A DNA stretch of 26,227 nucleotides from NIOZ-UU13 sp032250555 (GTDB lineage Bacteria > Planctomycetota > Phycisphaerae > Sedimentisphaerales > Anaerobacaceae), in the NCBI GenBank assembly GCA_032250555.1, contig JAVVFI010000016.1, positions 1-26,227 on the forward strand, given 5' to 3'. The notes beneath the pieces are model-generated. The model was not told the origin of the DNA and did no database searches. It saw only the letters and a list, made by a program, of their open reading frames with translations. This document shows positions 1 through 9,458 of this stretch, one piece after another. Both the position numbers and the translations under genes were made by a program. Each line of letters opens with the position of its first letter. Position 1 is the stretch's first letter.

Positions 1-2976
1 GTAGAACGAGCACGAGAGTATATCCGGTCACTTGGAATTTATGGAGTTGTATCGGTTGACAGGTTACAGGGCAATCGCCTGCCTTACGTTGATAATCTTG
101 TGAATCTTGTAGTATCGGAAAATCCCGGTGCCGCTGCCGAGAGTGAAGTGATGCGGGTATTGTGTCCGGATGGTGTTGCTTATATCAGGCAGGGCAGCAA
201 ATGGAAAAAGCTTGTCAAGCAGCGGCCGGAAGATATCGATGAGTGGACACATTATCTGCACGATGCTTCGAACAATGCGGTTGCCAAAGATACGCGAGTC
301 GGTTCACCTCGTCGGCTGAAATGGGTTTGTGGTCCTCTGTGGTCACGCAGCCACGAGTTCAGTTCGAGTTTGTGCGCAATGGTCTCATCGAAGGAACGAA
401 TCTTTTACGTTTTTGATGAAGGATTGACCGGAGTTACGACGCCGTCGGTTCCGGAAAGATGGACTTTGATAGCGAGAGATGCTTTCAACGGGCTGCTGCT
501 CTGGAAACACCGGCTGCCGCAGTGGGGCACTGGCGCTTGGCAGACCAAAGCGCTCAGAAATGTCCCTTTGACAGTTCCCCGGTGTCTTGTCGCCGAAGGT
601 GATCGCGTGTTTATAACACTCGAATACAAGGCCGGCGTTTCAGTGCTCGATGCGGCGACGGGCGAGATACTGACAACTTATCAAGGAACGGAAGGGACAG
701 AGGAGATCCGCTGCATTGGAGGTGTTCTGATACTTCGCAAAGGCACAAGTGTCATCATGGCATTCGATACCGGAACCGGCAGGAAACTCTGGGAAGCGAA
801 GGGGAAAATCCGGCCGTTTTCATTGGCCGCCAGGGATGGAAAAGTTTTTTATCAGGCCGGTCAATGGCTGTTATGCCTGCGGGTGACAGATGGTAAGGAA
901 CTCTGGCGGGTACCGAGCGAATTGCCTGTGTCACTTCTGATAGCCAACGAAGCTTGCTTAGTAATGTTAAAGAAAGCGGAGCTTGAGGCAGTATCCGTGA
1001 ATACGGGCGAGAGCCTCTGGGCAGTAAAAGCAGGCATACGGCGCAATGAGCTTTTCATCGCAAACAATCAGCTTTGGCATTGGCAGGGCGACGGCATTGT
1101 TGGGCGGGATTTGCTAACGGGCCAAATAACGACAAGGCTCAACACCGATGACGTGTTTACCCCCGGCCATCACCTGCGCTGCTACCAGAGCAAGGCCACG
1201 GAGAACTTCCTTATAACGCCCAACCGCGGCATAGAGTTCGTCAGTATAACCGGTGGTGTCAATACACAGAACGACTGGCTTCGCGGTCCATGCAGATATG
1301 GCATTGTGCCGAGTAATGGTTTGCTCTACGCACCGCCGAATCCGTGTTTTTGCTATCCCGGTATTAAGCTGACCGGTTTTAACGCGATGTCTGCTGAAGG
1401 CGAAGAGGTTCAGGAGATGTCACCATCTCGGCGGCTCGAACGAGGAAGTGCTTACAAACAGGCAAAAGATTTGGTTCGGTCCGGGGGGGATAGTGCCGAT
1501 GACTGGCCTACTTATCGTCATGACGGGCGCCGTAGCGGAGCTGCCGATTGTGATGTCCCGGCGCAGATTTCGAGACAATGGCAGGTGCGATTGCAGGGGA
1601 AACTGACTCCGCCGGTGGTCTCCGGTGACAGGGTGTACGTAGCTGCCAAAGATGAGCATACACTTTATGTGTATAACATCGAGGACGGCCGCAGGCTTTG
1701 GCGGTTTACGGCTGGTGGGAGAATTGATTCTCCACCAAGTGTGTACGGCGGGCTGGTTTTGTTCGGTTGTGCGGACGGACGTGTTTATTGTCTTCGAGCT
1801 TTGGACGGGGAATTAGTCTGGCGATTTATTGCGGCACCTTCGGAGAAGAGAATCGTAGCTTTCGGTCAATTGGAATCTCCCTGGCGTGTGCATGGAAGTA
1901 TTTTGGTGAAAGATGGAGTTGCCTACTTTACGGCGGGACGTTCGACGTATATTGACGGCGGCATCCGGGTGTTTGGACTCGAACCGACGACGGGCAAAGT
2001 GTTGTACGAAACCTGTCTGGACACGTGGGCGAGGACACGAAAAGACGCTGAGAACAAACCATTCATCCCGGGGTACCATATGGAAGGGGCACTCTCGGAC
2101 ATCCTTGTAAGTGAAGGCGATTTCATATATATGGGGCAGTATAAATTCGATGGTTCTCTTAAAGAGCAGGAGACTCCTTATGTTCTGCCTGATCCCGATA
2201 AGAAAACAAATGCGATGGGTCTGGTCGAGCTTATGGATAAACCTTTTGTCCAGAGCATGGATACAATGGACAAGGATGAGAAAGTGCAGAGGGATTGGCA
2301 GTTAAGAGTGTGGCCAGAGATGTCACAACAATACAAGGAAAAATACGGCGGCAGTAATCTTGGTGACAGAAAGATGGGGCGGCATGTTTTGTCAACAAGC
2401 GGATTCCTCGATGACTCGTGGTTTAACCGCACGTTCTGGATGTACTCTGATACATGGCCCGGTTTCTATATCGCCCATCGAGCTTCCAAAACAGGTCAAT
2501 TGCTGGTGGTCGGGCCTGAAAAAACATACGCAGTACAGGCATATCCGTCGAGGAATCTGCAAAGCCCGTTGTTTACGCCAGGAGCCGAGGGCTATCTGCT
2601 CTTCTCCGATGATAACGACAACGAACCGGTTATTCCGGACTATACTCGCGGTGTTCCCAAAGGAATCGGATTCACTCGCGGGAAGCCGCCTGTATGGCAC
2701 AACTGGGTGCCGGTGCGCATCCGTGCGATGGTGCTTGCCGGCGAGACCCTGTTTGTGACGGGGCCGCCGGACGTAATCGACCCGGAAGAACCTATGGCGG
2801 CATTCGAAGGTGGCAAGGGGGGGCTTCTCTGGGCGGTCACTGCCGCTGATGGTAAGAAGCTTGTCGAATATAAACTCGAATCAGAGCCGGTTTTCGACGG
2901 AATGATAGCGGCAAGTGAGCGGCTATTCATCTCAACCCGAGATGGTCGATTGCTGTGTATGGGCAAGAGAAGATAA
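1..2976 (+). CDS. PQQ-like beta-propeller protein with methyltransferase-like N-terminus (5' partial)
   Basis: The reading frame is open from base 1 and encodes residues matching the paralogue at 2995-6933 well before the first ATG at position 100. That ATG is therefore internal and the gene starts left of the window; by alignment about 85 residues are missing. The visible N-terminus is the second half of a class I methyltransferase-like fold (LPYVDNLVNLVVSENPGA, then EVMRVLCPDGVAYI). Next comes a WTHYLHDASNNAV linker and a long beta-propeller with PQQ-like repeats (for example GRRLWRFTAGG and DGELVWRF), interrupted by the WPTYRHDGRRSG segment that opens the second propeller half. No PQQ-dehydrogenase catalytic motif was recognised, so a structural or binding role is as likely as catalysis. 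It lacks the LamG insertion of its neighbour. It ends in TAA 18 bp before the next start, indicating an operon of tandem duplicates. The exact function is unknown. Confidence 0.9.
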   Translation, partial: VERAREYIRSLGIYGVVSVDRLQGNRLPYVDNLVNLVVSENPGAAAESEVMRVLCPDGVAYIRQGSKWKKLVKQRPEDIDEWTHYLHDASNNAVAKDTRVGSPRRLKWVCGPLWSRSHEFSSSLCAMVSSKERIFYVFDEGLTGVTTPSVPERWTLIARDAFNGLLLWKHRLPQWGTGAWQTKALRNVPLTVPRCLVAEGDRVFITLEYKAGVSVLDAATGEILTTYQGTEGTEEIRCIGGVLILRKGTSVIMAFDTGTGRKLWEAKGKIRPFSLAARDGKVFYQAGQWLLCLRVTDGKELWRVPSELPVSLLIANEACLVMLKKAELEAVSVNTGESLWAVKAGIRRNELFIANNQLWHWQGDGIVGRDLLTGQITTRLNTDDVFTPGHHLRCYQSKATENFLITPNRGIEFVSITGGVNTQNDWLRGPCRYGIVPSNGLLYAPPNPCFCYPGIKLTGFNAMSAEGEEVQEMSPSRRLERGSAYKQAKDLVRSGGDSADDWPTYRHDGRRSGAADCDVPAQISRQWQVRLQGKLTPPVVSGDRVYVAAKDEHTLYVYNIEDGRRLWRFTAGGRIDSPPSVYGGLVLFGCADGRVYCLRALDGELVWRFIAAPSEKRIVAFGQLESPWRVHGSILVKDGVAYFTAGRSTYIDGGIRVFGLEPTTGKVLYETCLDTWARTRKDAENKPFIPGYHMEGALSDILVSEGDFIYMGQYKFDGSLKEQETPYVLPDPDKKTNAMGLVELMDKPFVQSMDTMDKDEKVQRDWQLRVWPEMSQQYKEKYGGSNLGDRKMGRHVLSTSGFLDDSWFNRTFWMYSDTWPGFYIAHRASKTGQLLVVGPEKTYAVQAYPSRNLQSPLFTPGAEGYLLFSDDNDNEPVIPDYTRGVPKGIGFTRGKPPVWHNWVPVRIRAMVLAGETLFVTGPPDVIDPEEPMAAFEGGKGGLLWAVTAADGKKLVEYKLESEPVFDGMIAASERLFISTRDGRLLCMGKRR

Positions 2977-2994
2977 ACAAATGAGGGTCTTGTA

Positions 2995-5900
2995 ATGACT
3001 GCACGAACAAAAACTAATTGGATTGTTATAAAGGTAGTTCTGTTATTTATTTTTTTGTTTGGGGGGCATACAACCTTTGCGGGTTTGTTGAGTTCTCCAC
3101 ATCGGAGGCAAGCACAGAAAATTCTCGATGAAAGCGGCATTAAAGGCGGCCTTATCGTTCACATTGGTTGTGGTGACGGGCGCTTGACCGCGGCGCTGCG
3201 CGCTAATGAGAGCTATTTAGTGCAGGGCCTGGATACAGAGCAGCAGAATTTGGAAAAGACCCGTGAATATATCCTTTCGCTTAATCTTTACGGCAAGGTG
3301 TCAATTGACCGGTTGAAAGGAAGACGGCTTCCTTATATCGATAACCTTGTGAATTTGGTGGTATCGGAAAATCCTGGCGCTGTCCCCGAGAGCGAGGTTA
3401 TGCGGGTTTTATGCCCTGACGGTGTGGCGTATATAAAGAAAGGCGGCCGGTGGATAAAGAAAATAAAGCCGCGTCCGAAAGAGCTTGACGACTGGACACA
3501 TTATCTTCACGATGCATCGAACAACGCAGTCTCACACGATACAGTTATTGCTCCGCCGAGCCGGATGCAATGGATTGGAAGTCCGCGATACGCACGTCAC
3601 CACGACCGAATGTCCAGTGTAAGTGCGGCTGTAACGACTGGCGGGCGGGTCTTTTATATCTTCGATGAGGCTCCGCGTGCTTCAATCTTAGTTCCGCCGG
3701 AATGGTCGGTGATAGCAAGGGATGCCTTTAATGGTACTATTTTGTGGAAGCGGCGAATAGATACCTGGTTCACTCATCTCTGGCCGCTTAAGAGCGGTCC
3801 GGCACAGTTGCCCCGCCGCCTCGTTGCCGCCGGTGAGCGTGTTTATGTCACGCTCGGTATCGACGCGCCGGTTACGGCTCTTGATGCAGCGACGGGCAAG
3901 ACCATTCGAACGTACGGGGGGACTAAAAGCACCGAGGAGATCATTCTCTCAGAAGGTGTTTTATTTCTGCTGGTTAATAAGCAGGCTGAAAAACCTGATT
4001 TTTCCAACTTAAAGAAGATTAACCAGGCATATCGAGGAAAGTTCTGGGATGAGCAGCCCAGGGAAATTATGGCAATCAGTGCAGACAGCGGAGATGTCCT
4101 GTGGACTTCCGAGCGGCGTGTCCTGCCAGTGACATTAGCGGCTGACAGCCGGGGCATTTTCTTCCATGACAGCCGGAGCGTTGTTTGCCTCGACCGGAAG
4201 ACCGGAGACGAACTCTGGCGTTCCAACCACATTGGCTGGGCCGGAGAAATCCGTTCGTTCTATTCTCCGATACTCGTGTTGTATAAAGGTGTGGTGCTCT
4301 TTTCGGGCGGAGAGACTGCAGGTCTGCAGACGGGCTCATGGTACACATCCGGCAAGGATACTATGACGGCGCTTTCGACTATAAACGGCGAAGTTCTCTG
4401 GAGTGCCTATCATCCTCCATCCGGCTATCGGTCACCGGAAGATATGCTCGTTGCTAACGGTCTGGTATGGACAGGCGAGACAACCAGCGGAAGGGCTGTG
4501 GGTGTTTTCACCGGCAGAGATCCATTTACAGGAGAGGTTAAAAGCGAGTTTCCACCCGATGTCGAAACTTACTGGTTTCATCACCGCTGCTATCGGGGCA
4601 AGGCAACAGACAACTACCTGCTGATGTCACGGACTGGAACAGAGTTCATAGACGTGCGCAACGAAAAGTGGATTCCGCATCACTGGGTTCGGGGCGCTTG
4701 TCTGTATGGTATCATGCCAGCCAACGGAATGTTATATAATCCACCTCATCCCTGTGCTTGTTACCTGGAGTCAAAGCTGTACGGTTTCAATGCGGTGGCT
4801 CCTGCCCTGGGTAGGCCGCGAGTCCCTAAGCGTGTGGAACAAACGCCCCGACTTGAAAAAGGCCCGGCGTTTGATAGAAATATTTCGGCTCAGTCGAGCG
4901 AAGGCCAGTGGCCAACGTACCGCCACGATGCGGCTCGCAGCGGCAGTACGAACACCGCCGTACCGGCTGCGCTCAAACGGGCATGGATAGCCAATATAGG
5001 AGGGAAACTGACCAGCCCTGTAGTAGCCGGGGGTAAGGTTTTTATAGCTTCAGTGGATACTCATACGATTTATGCAATAGATGCCGATTCGGGCAGGCGG
5101 CTCTGGCACTATACAGCCGGCGGACGGGTCGATTCACCGCCGACTATTTATAAGGGACGAGTGCTGTTCGGCTCGGCGGATGGGTATGTATATTGCCTTG
5201 CCGCTCGAGATGGTGACCTTGTATGGCGGTTCCGCGCAGCGCCGATGGATCAGCGACTGATGTCGTTCGAACAGGTAGAGTCTGTCTGGCCGGCCCACGG
5301 CAGTGTGCTTATTCAAAATGGCGTTTTGTATTGTCTGGCGGGCAGATCGATGTTTTTAGATGGCGGACTTCACTTCTGGAGACTTGATCCGAATACGGGT
5401 AAGGCGCTGTCACATAACGTGCTCGACGATCTCGAGCAGAAAACGGGTAAAGACATCCAGTCGTATGTGAGCTGGCTGAACATGCCCGTTGCCATGCCGG
5501 ACATACTATCGAGCGATGGAAAGCTGGTTTATATGAAATCACAGCCTTTCAATTTGGACGGGACGCGTTTGCCGCTGGAAGCAATGCCGGCTGGTGCGGA
5601 TGCCGATCAAGGTGCACCACCCGCAACACAAGACAGTACCCAGGCACACCTTTTCAGCCCGACCGGATTGCTCGATGACAGCGGCTGGCACCGCACTTAC
5701 TGGATGTACGGCAGTAAGTTCGTAAGCGGCTGGTGCGGTTATTTCCTGGCAGGAAAAGTTGCTCCGTCAGGAAAGATTCTGGTATTCGATGATTCTAAAG
5801 TTTATGGATTCGGTCGCAAGCCGCAGTTCTACCGCTGGACAACCCCGATTGAGCATCAGTTGTTTGCCGCTGATAAGTCACCTACGGAAGTTCCGAGCAG

Positions 5901-6933
5901 GCGAACAGCGGCGAGCCCTGTGAGCACCGGGCCGTCGCTGATTCGTGTTGAGAAATCGAGTTCTCTCAATCCCACCGGTAAACCTTTAACTGTCGAAGTA
6001 TGGATTAATGCCGAGCAGCCCAATGGTGTCGTTCTTGCGCATGGCGGCGGTAATCATGGTTATGCGCTCTATTTGCAAAACGGACAGCCCCGGTTCATCG
6101 TTCGCGCCAATGGAAATCTAAGTTCGGTCAGTGCTAAGAGAAAAACCGCAGGACAGTGGGTGCATCTTGCGGGTGTCCTGACGGCGGACAAAGAGCTGCG
6201 TATTTATGTAAATGGAAACCTTTCAGCTTCGGCAAAGGCATCCGGCCTCCTCGCGGCTAACCCGGCAGAGGCGATGGAAATAGCTAATGATGAAGGTTCG
6301 AAAGTTGGTGATTATGGTGATCCATTTGGTTTCAAGGGGCTTCTCGATGAGGTCAGGATATATCACCGTACACTTAGTGACGCCGAGATAAAGAAACACG
6401 CCTCGGCACGCAGTCAGGAAGCTGCAAATGAGTCTGGTCTTGTCCTCTGTTACTCATTCGATGAAGGTAATGCCGCCGACACTTCGGGCAATAAGAACGA
6501 TGGTAAGGCCGAAGGTGCTGCTGTTGCGCAGGGTAAATTCGGACGGGCTTTGCGGTTTACCGGCAGGGCTTCGGCCTCGGCCTCCGGATTCCTGGTCAGG
6601 CACAATTGGACACAGGATGCGCCGCTCTTTGCGCGTGCGATAGTTCTTGCGGGCGGGACATTGTTTGTTGCCGGGCCTCCGGATTTGTTGGATGAGCAGC
6701 AGGCGTTTGGCCGGATAGACGACCCGGATGTAAAGCGGAATCTTGAAGATCAGTCGGCTTCCTTTAAAGGAGAAAAGGGTGCCATACTATTGGCCGTCTC
6801 TGCAAGCGATGGTGAGACATTGGCACAATATGACCTGGAAAACGCTCCGGTTTTTGATGGATTAATAGCCGCAAACAGCCGGTTGTACATGACTACTACA
6901 AACGGCCAGGTCCTGTGTATGACAGGCAAATAG
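2995..6933 (+). CDS. Exported methyltransferase-like/PQQ-like propeller protein with inserted LamG domain
   Basis: The product has 1312 residues. ATG 2995 is preceded by GAGGG 8 nt upstream. Residues 1-30 form a Sec-type signal peptide (basic start, hydrophobic VIKVVLLFIFLFG core). Residues about 51-146 resemble a class I SAM methyltransferase: motif I HIGCGDGR at 56-63, an acidic D80 after strand 2, then LPYIDNLVNLVVS and EVMRVLCPDGVAYI. The usual DLV of motif IV reads NLV. Residues about 165-960 are PQQ-like beta-propeller repeats, with WPTYRHDAARSG opening the second part. Residues about 983-1190 are a LamG/concanavalin-like domain whose order looks circularly permuted. The final propeller strands follow (ARAIVLAGGTLFVAGPPDLLDE and the C-terminus). 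The upstream paralogue lacks the LamG part. It is probably co-transcribed with that gene. The propeller assignment is secure; substrate and any catalysis are unknown. Confidence 0.92.
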   Translation: MTARTKTNWIVIKVVLLFIFLFGGHTTFAGLLSSPHRRQAQKILDESGIKGGLIVHIGCGDGRLTAALRANESYLVQGLDTEQQNLEKTREYILSLNLYGKVSIDRLKGRRLPYIDNLVNLVVSENPGAVPESEVMRVLCPDGVAYIKKGGRWIKKIKPRPKELDDWTHYLHDASNNAVSHDTVIAPPSRMQWIGSPRYARHHDRMSSVSAAVTTGGRVFYIFDEAPRASILVPPEWSVIARDAFNGTILWKRRIDTWFTHLWPLKSGPAQLPRRLVAAGERVYVTLGIDAPVTALDAATGKTIRTYGGTKSTEEIILSEGVLFLLVNKQAEKPDFSNLKKINQAYRGKFWDEQPREIMAISADSGDVLWTSERRVLPVTLAADSRGIFFHDSRSVVCLDRKTGDELWRSNHIGWAGEIRSFYSPILVLYKGVVLFSGGETAGLQTGSWYTSGKDTMTALSTINGEVLWSAYHPPSGYRSPEDMLVANGLVWTGETTSGRAVGVFTGRDPFTGEVKSEFPPDVETYWFHHRCYRGKATDNYLLMSRTGTEFIDVRNEKWIPHHWVRGACLYGIMPANGMLYNPPHPCACYLESKLYGFNAVAPALGRPRVPKRVEQTPRLEKGPAFDRNISAQSSEGQWPTYRHDAARSGSTNTAVPAALKRAWIANIGGKLTSPVVAGGKVFIASVDTHTIYAIDADSGRRLWHYTAGGRVDSPPTIYKGRVLFGSADGYVYCLAARDGDLVWRFRAAPMDQRLMSFEQVESVWPAHGSVLIQNGVLYCLAGRSMFLDGGLHFWRLDPNTGKALSHNVLDDLEQKTGKDIQSYVSWLNMPVAMPDILSSDGKLVYMKSQPFNLDGTRLPLEAMPAGADADQGAPPATQDSTQAHLFSPTGLLDDSGWHRTYWMYGSKFVSGWCGYFLAGKVAPSGKILVFDDSKVYGFGRKPQFYRWTTPIEHQLFAADKSPTEVPSRRTAASPVSTGPSLIRVEKSSSLNPTGKPLTVEVWINAEQPNGVVLAHGGGNHGYALYLQNGQPRFIVRANGNLSSVSAKRKTAGQWVHLAGVLTADKELRIYVNGNLSASAKASGLLAANPAEAMEIANDEGSKVGDYGDPFGFKGLLDEVRIYHRTLSDAEIKKHASARSQEAANESGLVLCYSFDEGNAADTSGNKNDGKAEGAAVAQGKFGRALRFTGRASASASGFLVRHNWTQDAPLFARAIVLAGGTLFVAGPPDLLDEQQAFGRIDDPDVKRNLEDQSASFKGEKGAILLAVSASDGETLAQYDLENAPVFDGLIAANSRLYMTTTNGQVLCMTGK

Positions 6934-6970
6934 CTCCGTACTTTGTGCTATCTTTTGTTTTTAAATAAAG

Positions 6971-6997
6971 GGGCCTATACCGAATTGGTACAGGCCC
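6971..6997 (-). terminator. Intrinsic terminator between convergent genes
   Basis: The 11-bp stem GGGCCTATACC / GGTACAGGCCC has one mismatch and a GAATT loop. Read on the minus strand it is followed by a T-rich run (CTTTATTTAAAAAC). It lies between the stop of the propeller gene (6933, +) and the stop of the LamG gene (7035, -), so it may serve both directions. Related hairpins follow the other two LamG genes. Confidence 0.7.
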
Positions 6998-7034
6998 TGA
7001 TTTAATGCAAATCTTCCATATAATGATTTGCTGC

Positions 7035-9185
7035 TTATTGTGCAGGCGGATAGAGACGGACATCATCGAAGAACATCATGCCTGCGCCTCCGGTACCAGA
7101 GCTAAGGCCAAGGGTAATCGAATTGACATTGGCGAGATTCACGCCCTGGTCTGCAAAGGTTTGCAGGTCGATATCCCACTGGTTCCAGGAAATCTTTGTT
7201 GCTGCATCGGGATTATCATGTTCGACCCTTGCACCGCCGTTTAGAACTACATACATTTGCTCGGCAGCGTTACCCGCACTTCCTCTGTACCAGATTGTCA
7301 AGGTGTTGACGCCTTTGACTGTCCAGTCACGATTGGAAGTCAACGTCAAGGTAGCCTCAGATTTTCCGACAGCGTTGTCATAGGACATCGGCATCGACTG
7401 ATTGCCGCTATGGACGATAGTCTGCTCGGCAAATGGAGGATTGGCGTAACCAACTACAGAACCGTTGATAGCCGGATTATCGAATCCGTCTATCCAGGCG
7501 AGATATATCCTGTTAGAAGCCGGGTCACCTTCATCAAGATCATTGTAGCCTTCCATATCATCGATGATAAGGAAGTTGGCCGTAGTAAAGCTCCATAACG
7601 GGCCTGTCCAGGGGCTGTTGGCATTGGCATTATTAGCTTCATCAACACGCCAGTAGTAAGTGGTGTCCCACTCCAGATGTCCGGGTTCATAGCTTTCGGA
7701 GCCGAGGTTTCCACTGCCTTTTAATTCCAGAGAAGCAGCATCTGCGCCAAAATAGATCTCATGTGAAGTACCTAAGCCAGGGGACCATGTGAGAACAGGC
7801 GTTTGTGTTACATCAACAGCGCCATTAACCGGATTAAGTGCCGTGACAGCTCCTTCGGTAGTGAAGCTCCAGACATTACCTTTATGCGTTTCGACGGCAT
7901 CGAATTCATCGACGCGCCAGTAGTAAGTCCTGGCCATTTCAAGCGATCCGGGATCATAAGTTGTAGATCCCCATGGCGGATTACCAGCGGCATTACTCAC
8001 ATCGTCAAAATTGTCACCGAAGTACACGTAGTGTATTACTGATCCGAAGCCCGGCGTCCAGCTAAGATCACCATCCGCAGCTACAGCCTCGCCACCATCA
8101 GCCGGATCCGGTGAGTAGGCTGTTTTTGGAGGAATACTGAAACTCCAGACAGGGCCTTTCCAGGGACTGTTCGGCTCAGCATCATTAACTTCATCAATCC
8201 GCCAGTAGTATGTCGTACCAGGAATCAGGCCATCCGGATAAGCAAATCCGGGAAAACCGGCGATAGCGAACGTTGCGATCTGGTTGCCCAGGAACGTGCT
8301 CTCGGCGCCAGCATCCACATCGTAAAAATTGTCGCTTAAGTACACATCGTGTGAGACGGCGAAATCCCCCGGCGACCAGCCAAGGGTAATCCATGTGTCA
8401 CTGTAAAGAGTGCCATCCTTCGGGTCGGGGCCCCATGCCCATGGAAATGCTCCGAGACCCTGCATAATAACCGGGATTTCCGGAGGTGTCAGAGCTTTGT
8501 CGAAGAACATAATATCGTCGATGACGCTCATTGCGCCGTTTGTCTGCGGAATATATGCTACGGTGTCCATGCCGAAACGTGGATTTGGATCAAGAGTCGG
8601 CAAAGGACCTAACGTGGCCGCTCTTGCGATCTCCTCGCCGTTAAGGTACAGGATAGCCGGGCCGCCGCCAAATTCCCAGGTCACAGTGAGATGATTCCAT
8701 GTATCGGCAAATATAACACCTGCCGGGTCAATTTCAATGCCCTGATAGTCGGCATCAGTGGCGTCCTCCAGATAGAATCCGAAATCTTCGGGATTGATAT
8801 CGGCATGGTTTGCACCCTTCGATATGAAGAAGTAAATGGTGCTCGTGCTCGCATCGAAGAGCCTGTAATCGGCTGGATCTGACCCATCCCAGTCCGGCTT
8901 GAACCAGAATGCCAAAGAACCGGTTTGAGTTATCAAGTTGGGAATCTCGATGTAGTCGTCCACACCGTCCAGATATACACCGCCGCCCAGTTTGCCCTGT
9001 GTTCTTGTTCCTCCTTCCAGAGTACCATTATTGCCGTTGCCGCTGGCATCTCCGACGGCGGTACCGGATGTCTCATCTAAGCGCCAATGAGCGATAAGAC
9101 CGGGAATGGCAGCGTTAGTTGTACTTGTCAGAGTCAGAGCGAGTACAAAAACACACATAACCAAATAAACAACTTTTCTAAACAT
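7035..9185 (-). CDS. Secreted LamG/FN3-like repeat protein with C-terminal jelly-roll-like domain
   Basis: The product has 716 residues. The start was set at 9185 rather than at the longer 9266 start because AAGGAGGA sits 5 nt upstream and the protein then opens with a clean Sec signal peptide (MFRKVVYLVM..., cut after about residue 25). Residues about 27-243 are a LamG/concanavalin-like domain (LIAHWRLDETSG, ASGNGNNGT, DDYIEIP, then DDIMFFDKAL). Residues about 244-535 hold three FN3/Ig-like repeats, each with an H-x-VYxxDNF-type or HEIYFGAD strand and a TYYWRVDE strand. Residues about 537-716 form a conserved C-terminal domain (DDMEGYNDLDEG, FAEQTIVHSGNQSMPMSYDN, FFDDVRLY). No PEP-CTERM or other sorting tail is seen. 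It is the closest paralogue of the next gene (9632-11794). It probably binds glycan or matrix outside the cell; no catalytic residues are identifiable. Confidence 0.92.
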   Translation of the reverse strand: MFRKVVYLVMCVFVLALTLTSTTNAAIPGLIAHWRLDETSGTAVGDASGNGNNGTLEGGTRTQGKLGGGVYLDGVDDYIEIPNLITQTGSLAFWFKPDWDGSDPADYRLFDASTSTIYFFISKGANHADINPEDFGFYLEDATDADYQGIEIDPAGVIFADTWNHLTVTWEFGGGPAILYLNGEEIARAATLGPLPTLDPNPRFGMDTVAYIPQTNGAMSVIDDIMFFDKALTPPEIPVIMQGLGAFPWAWGPDPKDGTLYSDTWITLGWSPGDFAVSHDVYLSDNFYDVDAGAESTFLGNQIATFAIAGFPGFAYPDGLIPGTTYYWRIDEVNDAEPNSPWKGPVWSFSIPPKTAYSPDPADGGEAVAADGDLSWTPGFGSVIHYVYFGDNFDDVSNAAGNPPWGSTTYDPGSLEMARTYYWRVDEFDAVETHKGNVWSFTTEGAVTALNPVNGAVDVTQTPVLTWSPGLGTSHEIYFGADAASLELKGSGNLGSESYEPGHLEWDTTYYWRVDEANNANANSPWTGPLWSFTTANFLIIDDMEGYNDLDEGDPASNRIYLAWIDGFDNPAINGSVVGYANPPFAEQTIVHSGNQSMPMSYDNAVGKSEATLTLTSNRDWTVKGVNTLTIWYRGSAGNAAEQMYVVLNGGARVEHDNPDAATKISWNQWDIDLQTFADQGVNLANVNSITLGLSSGTGGAGMMFFDDVRLYPPAQ

Positions 9186-9190
9186 AATAA

Positions 9191-9198
9191 TCCTCCTT
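9191..9198 (-). promoter_or_regulatory. Ribosome binding site fixing the start at 9185
   Basis: The minus strand reads AAGGAGGA, then five bases (TTATT), then ATG. The same strong site precedes the neighbouring LamG genes (11800-11807 and 15674-15680). It excludes the upstream in-frame start at 9266, which would put this site inside the coding region. Confidence 0.8.
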
Positions 9199-9215
9199 AA
9201 AAAATTAAAATGACT

Positions 9216-9240
9216 ATGTTTTGGCCACACGCCAAAACAT
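9216..9240 (-). promoter_or_regulatory. mRNA leader stem-loop (copy 1)
   Basis: A perfect 10-bp inverted repeat, ATGTTTTGGC / GCCAAAACAT, encloses a 5-nt loop (GTGTG on the mRNA strand). It lies 30 nt upstream of the start codon and upstream of the ribosome binding site. A related stem with the same loop occurs in the leader of the LamG gene that starts at 15668. It is not followed by a T-run and is unlikely to be a simple terminator. Confidence 0.6.
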
Positions 9241-9428
9241 CTTTCATTAATAGTAAGAATTTTCAATTGAAATGAGAAAATTTAATACCAGTGCACAAAA
9301 CTCTCACATAAAATCTTGCGCCCCATATAATATTTCTCCTCTATTGAAAACTATCAGAAATTTGCCTGCAAAGTGAACTGATAAATCCCTGGTGCCTGAC
9401 GGTGTAGTAACAAGCATTCTTAATATTA

Positions 9429-9458
9429 TCTATACCAAATTACCTACCTTTTCGTCAA
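9429..9458 (-). promoter_or_regulatory. Promoter of the LamG gene at 7035-9185
   Basis: On the minus strand the -35 is TTGACG (9458-9453), the spacer is 18 nt, and the -10 is TATAGA (9434-9429) with an extended TGG immediately before it. The flanking block (TTTTCCTTGACG, AAAAGG, GGTATA) recurs before the other two LamG genes. The predicted leader is about 235 nt. The rest of the 446-bp gap 9186-9631 holds the leader stem-loop and the terminator of the upstream gene; nothing else was seen. Confidence 0.6.

Noticed and set aside
100..2976. Gene start at ATG 100
   Set aside because: The frame is open to base 1 and residues before position 100 match the paralogue, so this ATG is internal.
1..2976. 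PQQ-dependent alcohol or glucose dehydrogenase
   Set aside because: The propeller repeats are PQQ-like, but no cytochrome domain or recognised catalytic Asp/Ca2+ motif was seen; the repeats alone do not show an enzyme.
2640..3140. Antisense reading frame of 166 codons across the junction of the two propeller genes
   Set aside because: It overlaps two well-supported genes, has no family resemblance and shows no start signals.
9186..9266. Longer N-terminus of the LamG protein starting at 9266
   Set aside because: It would bury a strong ribosome binding site and a perfect stem-loop in coding sequence and place 27 non-signal residues before the signal peptide.
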